The translations under genes and the position numbers were made by a program. Shown here in pieces: positions 43,513-53,020 of a stretch of 64,000 nucleotides of DNA; positions within the stretch are counted from its first letter, which is position 1; every line of letters begins with the position of its first letter. The DNA comes from JAYYZW01 sp965217605 (GTDB taxonomy: Bacteria; Pseudomonadota; Gammaproteobacteria; Ga0077536), in contig CBDCJB010000013.1 in NCBI GenBank assembly GCA_965217605.1, positions 62,001 to 126,000 on the forward strand. The letters are read 5' to 3'. A model generated the notes under the pieces. The model worked only from the letters and a program-made list of their open reading frames with translations, did not search any database and had not been told where the DNA came from.

Positions 43513-44906
43513 GCGGGTACGTGTACCCGGCCGCGTACCAGCGACAAGATCATCCCCGCTGCACAGAGGGTCGCGCCGACGGTGAAGCAAACCGTAATCG
43601 CGCGGCCGAGCGCCGGATAGACGTCCGGCGTAATCTGCACCGGACCAAGCCCCAAAGCGAACACCATCGCAACCAGACCCATGCTGCTCATTTGACCGAC
43701 GACACGCATGACGGCGATGGCACTGGATGCGCGGCCGTAATCACGGTGGTCCACAGCGCCCATGACGGCATTCGTATTCGGTGAGCTAAAGAGGCTGAAA
43801 CCCAAACCTGTAATGAGGAGACATCCCACGACGCTTGCTATGGAGCTGGTGGGATCGAGTACCGCGAAAAAGGCCAAGCCGATGGCCGTCACGATCATGC
43901 CGAGTGAGGCGATGATACGCGGCTCGGTGCGATCCGATAGCTTGCCGGCGACCGGTGCAACCACGGCCATCATCAACGGCTGCGCCATCATCACCATACC
44001 GGTCGCGCCCGGCGATATACCTTTGAGGTATTGCAGATACAGGCTCACCAGCACCACGTTGGCAAACGTCGCGGTATACATGACCAACGCGGCCAAGCAC
44101 GACATCGTAAACACTCGATTGGTGTAGAACAGCTCGACATCGAAGATCGGGTGTGGGTGGCGATGTTCATGGCGAAAGAAAAGCCAGATCCCCGCCACGC
44201 CGGCGAAGACCATGATGAAGGACGATAACCGGGGCAGGCTGGACACGCCTGACATAAACACGATGATCGCCAGGCCGTAAAGTACGGCGCCGATCGGATC
44301 AAAATCGCCACGTTCGCTGGCTTTCCATTCTACCGGTATGCGCGTCATGCCGATGATCAACACCACCAGCGAAATGGGAATGTGTAAGAGGAAGGTGGCG
44401 CGCCAATTGAAGAGCTCAATGACCCAGCCTCCCAAAACCGGACCCATGGCCAGGCCGAGATAAATCGTAGAGATGGTGTAACCGATTGCGGACCCGCGTT
44501 TTTCCGGTGGAAATACCGAGGACACGATGGCGACGTTGGTCGCGTACAACATCGCGGCGCAAATCCCCTGCAATAGACGGCCGCCGATCAATTCGTGACC
44601 CGTAGTCGCGCACGCCGCGATCATTGACGTGACGATGACCCCGCCTGTACCGATGAGGTAGATCCGCTTGCGCCCGAACATGTCGGCCAGCCGCCCGAAC
44701 GCGAGCACGAACGCGGCACTGGCCATGAGGTAGGTCATGGGGATCCAACTCAAGACCACGGCGTCGACGGCGAGATCGCGCGCGACGTCGGGTAAGGCCA
44801 CGTTGACCGCCGACAGCATCATCGCCGTGCTGATCGAGTTCAGCATGACCATGATGAGCGTCGCGCGGCGCAGGTTCTCGTCGGCGTCGTGAGTGTCAGT
44901 GGTCAT
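43509..44906 (-). CDS. DHA2-family MFS drug exporter (EmrB/QacA type)
   Basis: 465 residues with about fourteen transmembrane helices. STAMMLSAVNVALPDVARDL carries motif D1, SWIPMTYLMASAAFVLAFGR and LADMFGRKRIYLIGTGGV motif A, and LGLAMGPVLGGWVIELFNWR motif C, the antiporter signature. Paralogous to the exporter at 61.5 kb (shared MYTATFANVVLVSLYLQYLK and LSDRTEPRIIASLGMIVTAI-like stretches). No HlyD-type adaptor gene adjoins, so it acts in the inner membrane alone or with a distant partner. Confidence 0.92.
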   Translation of the reverse strand: MTTDTHDADENLRRATLIMVMLNSISTAMMLSAVNVALPDVARDLAVDAVVLSWIPMTYLMASAAFVLAFGRLADMFGRKRIYLIGTGGVIVTSMIAACATTGHELIGGRLLQGICAAMLYATNVAIVSSVFPPEKRGSAIGYTISTIYLGLAMGPVLGGWVIELFNWRATFLLHIPISLVVLIIGMTRIPVEWKASERGDFDPIGAVLYGLAIIVFMSGVSSLPRLSSFIMVFAGVAGIWLFFRHEHRHPHPIFDVELFYTNRVFTMSCLAALVMYTATFANVVLVSLYLQYLKGISPGATGMVMMAQPLMMAVVAPVAGKLSDRTEPRIIASLGMIVTAIGLAFFAVLDPTSSIASVVGCLLITGLGFSLFSSPNTNAVMGAVDHRDYGRASSAIAVMRVVGQMSSMGLVAMVFALGLGPVQITPDVYPALGRAITVCFTVGATLCAAGMILSLVRGRVHVPA

Positions 44907-44924
44907 GAAACTTTTCGGAAATAA

Positions 44925-45001
44925 CCCCGGATTTCGCTACGCTACATCCGGGCTACGCGGGCCGTAGAACGTAGCCTGGATGTAGCGCAGCGAAATCCAG
45001 G
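44925..45001. repeat. REP-like inverted repeat pair (locus 6)
   Basis: Units at 44925-44956 and 44971-45001 in opposite orientation (GTAGCCTGGATGTAGCGCAG type) between the exporter gene and the acyl-CoA synthetase gene. Confidence 0.82.
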
Positions 45002-45016
45002 AGCAAAAGCTAAATC

Positions 45017-46639
45017 TCACGCTTCGCGCGCGCGTAATTCCACCCGCCGGATTTTGCCGCTGACCGTTTTTGGCAGGGCTTCTATGAATTCGATCTTACG
45101 CGGGTATTTATACGGGGCCGTGACGTTCTTGACGTGATCTTGAAGGGTCGCAACGAGTGCGTCGCCGGGTTCGAAGCCCGGCGCGAGCACCACAAACGCC
45201 TTGACGATGGCGCCCCGGGTTTCATCGGGACTCGCGACCACAGCCGATTCCGCCACCGCCGGATGCTCGATCAGCGCGCTTTCGACTTCGAACGGACCGA
45301 TGCGGTAACCCGCGGACAGAATCACGTCGTCGGCACGGCTGACGAACCAGAAGTAACCGTCATCATCGACGTAACCGCGATCGCCGGTGATGTACCAATC
45401 CCCGACGAAACATGCGTTGTACCGCTCTTCGTCACCACGATATTCCTTGAACATTCCGGGCGCCGTGCGCGGCTTGACGTGGATCGCGATATCCCCTTCC
45501 TCGTTTGCCGGCAGCGGGCGGCCCTCGTGATCGACAACCGCGAGATCGACACCCGGCGTCGGTTTACCCATGGAACCGAAACGCGGTTCGAGACACCGAT
45601 AGTTACCGCACAACAACACCGTTTCGGTCTGACCGTAGCCGTCACGGATGACGATGCCCGTGGCCTTCTTCCAGGTTTCGATCACCTCCGGATTGAGCGG
45701 TTCGCCCGCGCCGACGCAGTCCCGCAGGTGCGGAAAGGTATACGCACTCAGATCTTGCAAGACCAACATGCGATAAATGGTCGGCGCGCCGCACAGCTTG
45801 GTGATGGGGTAGTGGCCGAGCAACTCCAAGGTCTTTACCGGATCGAACGTCGGCGTGTGATGCACGAACAGGGCCGTACCCGTGATCCACGGCCCGAAGA
45901 AGCTGCTATACGCGGCCTTGGCCCAGCCGGTATCGCTGATATTCCAATGCAGATCGTCTTCGTTCAGATCCAACCAGTACTTACCGGTAATGGTGTGCGC
46001 CAGGCCGTATCCATGGCCGTGGATCGTCATCTTCGGGGGGCCGGTCGTGCCCGAAGTGAAATAACACATCGCGTCTTCGTCAAAGGCGGTGTCCGCCGCC
46101 TCGAAAACGTCGGACGCGGCATCGAGGGCGCCGTCATAACCGAGCCAGCCGTCGCGACTGCCACCGACTAGCACGCGTGCCGTCATCGTCGTGCATTGAT
46201 CGGCGACTTCTTCGAGCTTGGACGCGTTGTCGGCGTCGGTAATGAAGCACGCGGCTTGGGCGGCATTCATGCGGTAGGCGATGTCCTTGGGTGACAATTG
46301 CGTGGTGCCCGGCGAACACACGACCCCCATGCGTATACACGCGGTCAGGATCTCCCACCATTCGAGGTTGCGGCCCAACATCACGATGACGGTGTCACCG
46401 CGTTTGACGCCGGCGCCGGCCAGCACATTGCAAAGCCGGCGCGAACGCGCGCTCAATGCCGCGAAGGTCAGCTCCTCTTCGTGACCATCGTCATCGATCC
46501 AGAAGATGGCGCGTTTCGCTGTATCTTTTTCACCCCATTTGTCGATGACGTCAGCCGCAAAATTGAACTGCGCGGGTGGATCCCAGCTGAATTCCGCGCG
46601 CGCTTGCTCGTAGTTTTCCATGTTGGTTGAGGTCGTCAT
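45017..46639 (-). CDS. Acyl-CoA synthetase (AMP-forming, medium-chain type)
   Basis: 540 residues of the ANL superfamily. P-loop YFTSGTTGPPKM, adenine-binding DGYGQTETVLLCGNYR, hinge GDRGYVDDDGYFWFVSRADD, C-terminal catalytic lysine in LPKTVSGKIRRVELR. WNISDTGWAKAAYSSFFGPW is typical of the acetyl/medium-chain acyl-CoA synthetase (ACSM) group. It activates a carboxylic acid with ATP and CoA. Downstream of, and on the same strand as, two acyl-CoA dehydrogenases and an SDR, giving a beta-oxidation-like set. Confidence 0.92.
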   Translation of the reverse strand: MTTSTNMENYEQARAEFSWDPPAQFNFAADVIDKWGEKDTAKRAIFWIDDDGHEEELTFAALSARSRRLCNVLAGAGVKRGDTVIVMLGRNLEWWEILTACIRMGVVCSPGTTQLSPKDIAYRMNAAQAACFITDADNASKLEEVADQCTTMTARVLVGGSRDGWLGYDGALDAASDVFEAADTAFDEDAMCYFTSGTTGPPKMTIHGHGYGLAHTITGKYWLDLNEDDLHWNISDTGWAKAAYSSFFGPWITGTALFVHHTPTFDPVKTLELLGHYPITKLCGAPTIYRMLVLQDLSAYTFPHLRDCVGAGEPLNPEVIETWKKATGIVIRDGYGQTETVLLCGNYRCLEPRFGSMGKPTPGVDLAVVDHEGRPLPANEEGDIAIHVKPRTAPGMFKEYRGDEERYNACFVGDWYITGDRGYVDDDGYFWFVSRADDVILSAGYRIGPFEVESALIEHPAVAESAVVASPDETRGAIVKAFVVLAPGFEPGDALVATLQDHVKNVTAPYKYPRKIEFIEALPKTVSGKIRRVELRAREA

Positions 46640-46718
46640 GATCGTTGGGCTCTTATCAGTTTGAAGATCTGGATGTTCGCCCGCTTGCGGGCGAATGGAG
46701 GCGAGTGTATACCTCGAA

Positions 46719-48518
46719 TCAAAACCACGACTCCTCCGCAGTCAAGCAAGTATCGTCCGCGCTGGCAAGCAATCGACATCGTTCCGTGACCTTGGGCATT
46801 TCATAGCGATAGAAATATTGGCAAGCGCGCAATTTACCACGATAAAAATCGACGTCGGCGCCTCGTGCATTCGGCAATGCACCGGCCGCGATCGTCGCCG
46901 CGCGCAGCCATATCCAACCGATCACGACGTGCCCGAAGGTGTCGAGGTAAGTACCGGCGTTAGCCAGGGCGCGATTGCGCTCACCCTCCCGATCAACGGC
47001 GATCAGTGTGGTGGTGGTGTCTCTGAGCAGCGACGTCGTCGCCATGAACACGGCGCGATACTCGGCTAACTCCGCCCATTCGTCCGCGTCCGCAGCCGCC
47101 TCGTCGTATTCGTCGAACAAGGCGTCGAAAGCGGCGCCACCTTGCATCGCCACCTTCCGGCCGAGCAGATCCAAGCCCTGGATCCCGTGCGTACCCTCGT
47201 GTATCGCGTTCAATCGGTTGTCGCGATAAAACCGTTCCAATGGAAACTCCCGCGTATAGCCATAGCCGCCCAAGATCTGGATCGCATGCTTGTTCGCTTC
47301 CAGGCAATACTCCGAGGGCCAGGATTTGGCGATCGGCGTCAGGATATCGAGTAGCAATCCCAAGCGCGTGCGCTCGCCCGCGTATTCGGCGGTGCGTTGC
47401 CGATCGATGAGGTAGGCGCAATAGAGGATCAAGGCCAGGGATCCTTCGGCGGCGCACTTCTGCGCCATCAACAACCGCTTGATGTCGGCATGTTCGATGA
47501 TCGGCACTTGCGGGCTGGTCGGGTCTTTATCCTGCGGATGCCTGCCCTGCGGCCGCTCTCGCGCATACTGCAAGGAATGCAGGTAGCCGGTATAGCCTAG
47601 CGCGGTCGCGCCCAAACCGACCCCAACCCGGGCCTCGTTCATCATGTGGAACATGTAGAACAGGCCACTGTGTGCCTCGCCGACCAGCCAACCGTGGCAC
47701 TCGCCGCTCTCGCCGAAATTGAGAACCGCATTGGGGAGACCGCGGTAACCCATCTTGTGATTGAGCCCACCCAGGGCAATGTTGTTGCGTGCGCCGACGG
47801 AACCATCGTCACCCACGCGGTACTTGGGTACGACGAACAACGATATACCCTTCACGCCGCGTGGTGCGCCGGGGATCTTGGCCAGCACCAGATGCACGAT
47901 ATTCTCGGCGAGCTCGTGCTCGCCCGCCGAGATCCACGTCTTCGTACCCTGGATGAGGAAATGCCCGCTGTCGGTCGGTTCGGCCCGCACCTGAATGTCC
48001 GACAGGGACGATCCCGCCTGCGGTTCGGACAGGCACATGGTGCCGAAGAAACGACCCTCGATCATGGGTTCCATGTAACGCTTTTTCTGTTCTTCGGAGC
48101 CGAACTCGGCGAGCAGATTGATCGCGGACTGGGTCAGGAACGCAAAGCCGTTCGCGGAGACATCAGCGGCAGTAAAATACGCACAAGCCGCTTGCGCCAC
48201 GCACCACGGCAATTGCATGCCGCCGTATTGCGCTTCCGCCATGAGCCCCATGAAACCGCTTTCGACATACGCGTCCACCGCGCATGCGACTTCGGCAATG
48301 AGATACACCCGTTCACCGTCGAACGTCGGTTCGTTGGCGTCGAGCTTCGTCGCGTGCGGCTCGAACGCATCTTCCGCCAGTTTCTGCGCGGCAGTGAGGA
48401 TCGCGTTGAAGGTTTCCCGGTCGTGTTCGCCGTAACGCTCGGTGTGGGTCAGGGCCTCGGCGTCGAGCACCTCATAGAGAATAAACTCGAGGTCGCGCGG
48501 ATTGAGTAACAGGCTCAT
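46719..48518 (-). CDS. Acyl-CoA dehydrogenase, ~600-residue form
   Basis: 599 residues, the long bacterial FadE5-like form with a C-terminal extension. Flavin-binding FGTMCLSEPQAGSSLSDIQV and TKTWISAGEHELAENIVHLV; the catalytic base region LEANKHAIQILGGYGYTREF and AIHEGTHGIQGLDLLGRKVA. It introduces the alpha-beta double bond into a fatty acyl-CoA. The gene ends only 3 bp after the SDR gene starts upstream-coupled on the minus strand, so it belongs to one transcription unit with the SDR. Confidence 0.93.
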   Translation of the reverse strand: MSLLLNPRDLEFILYEVLDAEALTHTERYGEHDRETFNAILTAAQKLAEDAFEPHATKLDANEPTFDGERVYLIAEVACAVDAYVESGFMGLMAEAQYGGMQLPWCVAQAACAYFTAADVSANGFAFLTQSAINLLAEFGSEEQKKRYMEPMIEGRFFGTMCLSEPQAGSSLSDIQVRAEPTDSGHFLIQGTKTWISAGEHELAENIVHLVLAKIPGAPRGVKGISLFVVPKYRVGDDGSVGARNNIALGGLNHKMGYRGLPNAVLNFGESGECHGWLVGEAHSGLFYMFHMMNEARVGVGLGATALGYTGYLHSLQYARERPQGRHPQDKDPTSPQVPIIEHADIKRLLMAQKCAAEGSLALILYCAYLIDRQRTAEYAGERTRLGLLLDILTPIAKSWPSEYCLEANKHAIQILGGYGYTREFPLERFYRDNRLNAIHEGTHGIQGLDLLGRKVAMQGGAAFDALFDEYDEAAADADEWAELAEYRAVFMATTSLLRDTTTTLIAVDREGERNRALANAGTYLDTFGHVVIGWIWLRAATIAAGALPNARGADVDFYRGKLRACQYFYRYEMPKVTERCRLLASADDTCLTAEESWF

Positions 48519-48521
48519 GGC

Positions 48522-49286
48522 TCAAGCCAAATAGCCGCCGTCGACAACGATAGAACTTCCGGTGGTGTATGACGCGGCATCCGACACCAGATAAAGCACC
48601 GCGGCCGCCATTTCGCTCGGCTGCGCGCTGCGGCCGAGCGGCGTATGCGGCATCATCTTGGCCATGAATGCTTCGTCGTCGTGCAGGGCTTGCGCGAAGC
48701 GCGTTTGCGTCAGACCGGGCACCAGGGTATTGACGCGAATGCCAAAGCACGCACATTCCCGCGCGAAGGCTTTACTCATATTGACGATACCGGCTTTGGT
48801 CATGGAGTAGACGCCCTGCTTGTCACCCGGCGAAAAGCCGCCGGCTGAAGCGACGTTCACGATGGCCCCGCCGCCCTGCTCTTTCATGCGCTGACCCGCG
48901 GCGACCGACATGAAAAAGTAGCCGCGCAGATTGATCTCCAAGGTCTTCTCGAACGCAGCGACGTCGATATCGAGGATATGCCCGTAATAGGGATTGGCGG
49001 CCGCGTTGTTGACCAGGATATCGACCCGTCCGTGCGTGTCGTCGACGGTTTTGAATAAAGCGTCGATCTGATCGAGCTTGCCGATGTGACAGGTCCGCGC
49101 TTCGGCGCTGCCACCATCCCCCACGATCGCGTCGACGGTGTCCTGACAGCGCGCGGCATCGCGGCTGCACGCGACCACGTGGGCGCCGTAGTCGCCGAAT
49201 ATCTTTGCGATCTCGGCGCCGATACCGCGACTCGCCCCGGCTATGACGGCGACCTTGCCGCTCAAGTCGAAATGATCCTGTGCCAT
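48522..49286 (-). CDS. SDR-family dehydrogenase
   Basis: 254 residues. Cofactor motif GASRGIGAEIAK, NNAA at the end of strand 4, catalytic serine in VNVASAGGFSPGD and YSMTK (Tyr-x-x-x-Lys), C-terminal SSIVVDGGYLA. It resembles 2-hydroxy/3-hydroxyacyl-CoA-type reductases of the classical SDR group. ATG 49286 is preferred over the longer frame because SDR homology begins at MAQDHFDLSGKVAVIAGAS. It lies between two acyl-CoA dehydrogenase genes on the same strand, suggesting it oxidises the hydroxyacyl intermediate. Confidence 0.93.
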   Translation of the reverse strand: MAQDHFDLSGKVAVIAGASRGIGAEIAKIFGDYGAHVVACSRDAARCQDTVDAIVGDGGSAEARTCHIGKLDQIDALFKTVDDTHGRVDILVNNAAANPYYGHILDIDVAAFEKTLEINLRGYFFMSVAAGQRMKEQGGGAIVNVASAGGFSPGDKQGVYSMTKAGIVNMSKAFARECACFGIRVNTLVPGLTQTRFAQALHDDEAFMAKMMPHTPLGRSAQPSEMAAAVLYLVSDAASYTTGSSIVVDGGYLA

Positions 49287-49354
49287 GGATTGGGTCTCGC
49301 TTCGGCTATTGTTCGCCCATAAGCGGGCTCCTACGGCGTAGAACCTGTTCTCCC

Positions 49355-50551
49355 TTACGCCGCCTGGTCCTTGAGGATGCGCCGCGCCACCGCTAGCTTG
49401 TGTACTTCGTCGGGTCCGTCGTAGATGCGCGACCCGCGATCCTCGCGATAGAAGTGGCTGAGCACCGTGTAATCCGTGATACCCAACGCTCCGTGTACTT
49501 GAATAGCGCGATCGACGACCTTCATCAAGACGTCGGCCACGTGGTATTTGATCTTCGAGATGTCGTTGCGCGCTTCCTTGGTCCCGACCTGCTCGATGCG
49601 CCATGCGCAATGCAAGGTCAACCAGCGCGAGGCATCGATTTCGGCCGAGCACTCGGCGATCCACGCTTTGATCAAATCGCTGTCGGCCAGACGTCGATCA
49701 TTCGCGCCGATGACGCGGCCGGCGGCCCGTTCGACCATCATGTCCAGTGATCGCGAACAGATCCCGAGCCAACGCATGCAATGGTGTATGCGCCCGGGCC
49801 CCAGGCGCGCCTGCGCCATTCGGAAGCCCTGGCCTTCTTCGCCCAGCAGGTTACTGAGCGGTACGCGGCAATCTTCGAAGCGGACTTCGCAGTGCCCCAT
49901 GATGCTGGCGCCGGAGTGGCCCATGATCGGCGTGCTCTTGTCCACCACATAGCCCGGCGTTTCCGCCGGCACGATGATGATGCTCTGGCGGTCGTGCGGC
50001 AGCGCTTCCGCGTCGGTCGTCACCATCGCGAGCGCCATCATCGCGCCCTCGGCGCCCGTGATGAACCATTTCGAGCCGTTGATCACCCATTCGTCACCGT
50101 CGCGCGCCGCGCTGGTTTCGAGAAACAATGGATTCGCGCCGGAATTATCGCGCTCGGTCATGACGAAGCAGGTGCGTTCGCCACCGACCATACGCGGCAA
50201 CCAGGCGGCTTTTTGTTCATCGCTGCCGAACAGATGCATGGTCTCGATGTTGCCCGCGTCGGGCGCGTTGCAGCCAAACGTATAGTGCCCCATCGGCGTG
50301 CGCCCGAGGACTTCGGACACCAGGCCGTGATCGATCAGATCGAGGCCCATGCCGCCGTATTCCTGCGGGTGGTTGGGCGCCCACAAACCGAGCTCCTGCA
50401 CCTTGATGCGTTCTTCGTCGAGATCTGCCAGCACCGCCCCGAACCCCTCTTCCATCATCTTCGGCTCGAGCGGAAGGAGTTCCTGATCGACGAATGCACG
50501 CATGCGTGTAGTGATCTCGAGGATCTCGTCGGACGGTTGAAAATCGAGCAT
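49355..50551 (-). CDS. Acyl-CoA dehydrogenase (ACAD10/11-like)
   Basis: 398 residues. CFVMTERDNSGANPLFLETS and SKWFITGAEGAMMALAMVTT form the flavin/substrate region; CRVPLSNLLGEEGQGFRMAQ with RLGPGRIHHCMRWLGICSRS and VHGALGITDYTVLSHFYRED RG are typical of the ACAD10/11-like branch, which includes dehydrogenases for branched or 4-hydroxy acyl-CoA. First gene of the minus-strand set ending with the acyl-CoA synthetase; the MITE at 50.6 kb lies directly upstream and may affect its promoter. Confidence 0.92.
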   Translation of the reverse strand: MLDFQPSDEILEITTRMRAFVDQELLPLEPKMMEEGFGAVLADLDEERIKVQELGLWAPNHPQEYGGMGLDLIDHGLVSEVLGRTPMGHYTFGCNAPDAGNIETMHLFGSDEQKAAWLPRMVGGERTCFVMTERDNSGANPLFLETSAARDGDEWVINGSKWFITGAEGAMMALAMVTTDAEALPHDRQSIIIVPAETPGYVVDKSTPIMGHSGASIMGHCEVRFEDCRVPLSNLLGEEGQGFRMAQARLGPGRIHHCMRWLGICSRSLDMMVERAAGRVIGANDRRLADSDLIKAWIAECSAEIDASRWLTLHCAWRIEQVGTKEARNDISKIKYHVADVLMKVVDRAIQVHGALGITDYTVLSHFYREDRGSRIYDGPDEVHKLAVARRILKDQAA

Positions 50552-50597
50552 GGTCGGTCTCCGCGGCGCGATTGACGCTTTTTCAATGGAGTAATGT

Positions 50598-50760
50598 TAG
50601 TGTGCTGTCCCGCGATAATGTTGCATAAGTCGCGCAGGATTTTTTGTTCCTGGCAAGGCGCGACGACGCCGTGTAGCGGGCTCTACACAAGGAGGAGCAA
50701 CGCCGCCAGGGACAAAAAAGACCAGCGAATTATGTAACATTATCGCGGGACAGCACACTA
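50598..50760. repeat. MITE-like palindromic element, copy 2
   Basis: 163 bp with 31-bp inverted repeats (50598-50628 and 50730-50760, one mismatch) starting TAGTGTGCTGTCCCGCGATA. It shares the CGACGACGC and CTCTACACAAGGAGGAGCAA core with the copy at 1437-1567, which lacks about 30 internal bases. Outer TA on both sides suits a TA target duplication. It sits in the promoter gap between an acyl-CoA dehydrogenase (minus) and the GST gene (plus). Confidence 0.85.
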
Positions 50761-50814
50761 CCGGTAAACCGATAATTAGAAAAATCCATCCGGCAGCAGC
50801 GATCTTCCAGCACC

Positions 50815-51429
50815 ATGAATTACACCGTCTACGGTGACATCCATTCGGGCAACTGTTACAAAGTGAAGCTCCTGATGTCGTGGCTCGGCGTCGACCACAC
50901 TTGGCATCACGTCGACATCCTCAAGGGCGAGAGCCGCACGGCTGATTTCCTCGCGCTCAACGCCAACGGTCGGATCCCCGTGCTCGAACTCGCGGACGGC
51001 CGCACGCTCGCTGAATCGAACGCCATCTTGAACTACCTGGCCGCGGGCTCCGCGTTCTTGCCGGCAGACGCATTCGAGCGCGCGCAGGTCTTTCAATGGC
51101 AATTTTTCGAGCAATACAGCCACGAGCCCTACATCGCGACTGCGCGTTATATCGTGCGTTATCTAGGCAACCCCGAGGCGGCTAAGTCGGATTTGGAATC
51201 GCGTCGCGAGGGCGGTTACGCGGCGCTCAACGTCATGGAACATCACCTGCGCGAGCGTGATTTTTTTGTCGGCGAAACGTATTCCATCGCCGACATCAGC
51301 CTTTACGCCTATACCCATTGTGCGTCGGAAGGCGGTTTTCATCTCGATGACTTTCGGCGCGTCCTCACCTGGCTGGCGCGCGTCGAGGGCCATCCGAAGC
51401 ACGTTACCATGGCGCAGGCCGATCAATAA
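50815..51429 (+). CDS. Glutathione S-transferase family protein
   Basis: 204 residues. N-terminal thioredoxin-like domain MNYTVYGDIHSGNCYKVKLL with NGRIPVLELADGRTLAESNA (cis-Pro and the SNAI glutathione site), then an all-helical domain with FVGETYSIADISLYAYTH (N-capping box). The type is that of bacterial GST Yfcg/Ure2-like or plant-theta proteins. Likely conjugates or reduces an electrophile; substrate unknown. The enoyl-CoA hydratase gene follows by 16 bp. Confidence 0.92.
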   Translation: MNYTVYGDIHSGNCYKVKLLMSWLGVDHTWHHVDILKGESRTADFLALNANGRIPVLELADGRTLAESNAILNYLAAGSAFLPADAFERAQVFQWQFFEQYSHEPYIATARYIVRYLGNPEAAKSDLESRREGGYAALNVMEHHLRERDFFVGETYSIADISLYAYTHCASEGGFHLDDFRRVLTWLARVEGHPKHVTMAQADQ

Positions 51430-51445
51430 GCTGCGGGGCACCTCG

Positions 51446-52237
51446 ATGAACTACGAAACGATAGAAATCGAAAAAGAAGGCGCGATCGACTGGGTAAGCC
51501 TGAATCGGCCCGACACGCTCAACGCGATCAACCCGCAAATGTGTGACGAGTTACAGGACTACTTCGGCGCCCTGCAGGTGGACTACGCCGTGCGCATCGT
51601 CATCCTGCGCGGCGCCGGACGCGCGTTTTGCGCAGGCTATGACTTGAACGCCGCCGCGGGCGTCTCGTCGGGACCCGTGCGCGGCATGCGGTTTCAGCGC
51701 CAGGCCAGTGAAGTATTCATGCGGATGCGGCGTTGTCCGCAACCGATCGTATGCCTCGCGCACGGTGCGACGACCGGCGGCGGCCTCGCGTTCGCGCTGG
51801 CATCGGACGTGCGCATAGTCGCGACCGATGCACGGATCAATGTGGCGATGGTAAAAATGGGATTGACGGGTTGCGACGTCGGCATCAGTTACTTCCTGCC
51901 GCGCGCCGTCGGGCAGTCGATTGCCGCCGAGCTGATGATGACCGGTCGCTTCATACCCCCCGAGCGCGCACTCACCCTCGGACTCGTTTCGGAAGTCGTC
52001 GAACGCGGGGCACTCGAAGCCGCGGGTCGACGTATGGCGCAGGATATGTTGGCGACATCACCCATGGGCCTGCGTCTGACCAAGGAGGGTCTGAATCTCG
52101 CCATCGACGCCGGCAGTCTCGACGCGGCAATCGCGCTGGAAGACCGCGGACAGATCTTGTGCACCACCGCTGGCTTTTTCGAAGAAGGGATCGCCGCGTT
52201 CAAGGATAAGCGCACGGCACGCTACGCGGACGACTGA
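51446..52237 (+). CDS. Enoyl-CoA hydratase/isomerase family protein
   Basis: 263 residues of the crotonase family. DTLNAINPQMCDELQDYF, the oxyanion-hole stretch GAGRAFCAGYDLNA, and ATTGGGLAFALASDVRIVAT are conserved; the second glutamate typical of hydratases is replaced in KMGLTGCDVGISYFLPRAVG by Asp/Gly, so isomerase or other crotonase activity is possible. ATG 51446 (MNYETIEIEKEGAIDWVSL) is the sensible start. In an operon behind the GST gene. Confidence 0.92.
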   Translation: MNYETIEIEKEGAIDWVSLNRPDTLNAINPQMCDELQDYFGALQVDYAVRIVILRGAGRAFCAGYDLNAAAGVSSGPVRGMRFQRQASEVFMRMRRCPQPIVCLAHGATTGGGLAFALASDVRIVATDARINVAMVKMGLTGCDVGISYFLPRAVGQSIAAELMMTGRFIPPERALTLGLVSEVVERGALEAAGRRMAQDMLATSPMGLRLTKEGLNLAIDAGSLDAAIALEDRGQILCTTAGFFEEGIAAFKDKRTARYADD

Positions 52238-52249
52238 TCAATTCGAACG

Positions 52250-52921
52250 ATGACCGATCCGGCCTTCGATCTGAGCGGCGAGCCCTTCGTCAGCCTCGCG
52301 ACATTTCGCAAGACCGGACGCGAGGTGCGCACACCCGTGTGGTTCGCCGATTTAGGTGGAAAGTACTAGAAGCGGTCTCAAAATTATTCGGGGTCGCGCC
52401 GATGCCTAGTTTCGCGCAGTTCAAGGCGCGAGGAGCGTGGTTGACCGGGTGTCAATGAGCGACGAGCAACGCTGAAATGCGCGAAAATAGGTGTGGGCCC
52501 TTCGGGTTGGGCCCAGGGCGCGGCCCAAAAACCCCGTCTACCGCGTTGCAGCGCTTGAACATAGAACCACTATGCCCTGCGCACTACGCCTTGTAGCCGC
52601 GCTTTTTGGACCCAACGCGACCCCGAATAATTTTGAGACCGCTTCTAGTGCTTCAGTGCCGGACAGGCGGGCAAGGTCAAACGCATTCGCAATAACGGCC
52701 GCGCACGGCTCGCGGCTTGCACGCTGCGCGGTGACGTTCGCGGCGCGTGGATCGACGTACACGCGCGGGTCATCGAGGACGCGGCGCTCATCGCCGATGT
52801 CTATCGAGCGCTGCGGCGGAAATACGGGTGGCAGATGGCGGTCACCGATTTGCTCGCGCGCCTGAGCGGCCGCTACCGGCGCCGCGCGATACTCGAACTC
52901 GCCCCTCAGGAACGACGGTGA
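52250..52921 (+). pseudogene. PPOX-class flavin/F420-binding protein gene interrupted by a MITE
   Basis: The first part (ATG 52250) reads LSGEPFVSLATFRKTGREVR then TPVWFADLGGKYY-like sequence to 52365; the second, from 52649, reads CFSAGQAGKVKRIRNNGRAR, LAACTLRGDVRGAWIDVHAR and ends RRAILELAPQERR at TGA 52921. Together they match the split-barrel pyridoxamine-phosphate-oxidase-like F420-dependent proteins of about 130 residues. A 275-bp MITE splits it. Even with the element and one target copy removed, a TAG remains in frame between Tyr and Cys, so the site is not restored simply. Confidence 0.82.
52370..52644. mobile_element. MITE with 29-bp perfect terminal inverted repeats
   Basis: 275 bp, ends AAGCGGTCTCAAAATTATTC on to GGGGTCGCG in perfect inverted orientation, flanked on both sides by CTAG (52366-52369 and 52645-52648), the YTAR-type target of IS5-group elements. 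No open frame for a transposase. The interior is unlike the MITE at 1.4 and 50.6 kb. Confidence 0.85.
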
Positions 52922-53020
52922 GCCCGCCACGGGGCTTTCAATTTACCTAGAATCGAATATAATTAGATCCTATAACTATCAGAATAGACTAGATTTTAAA
53001 CGCTACATTTGGGGCGAGAC

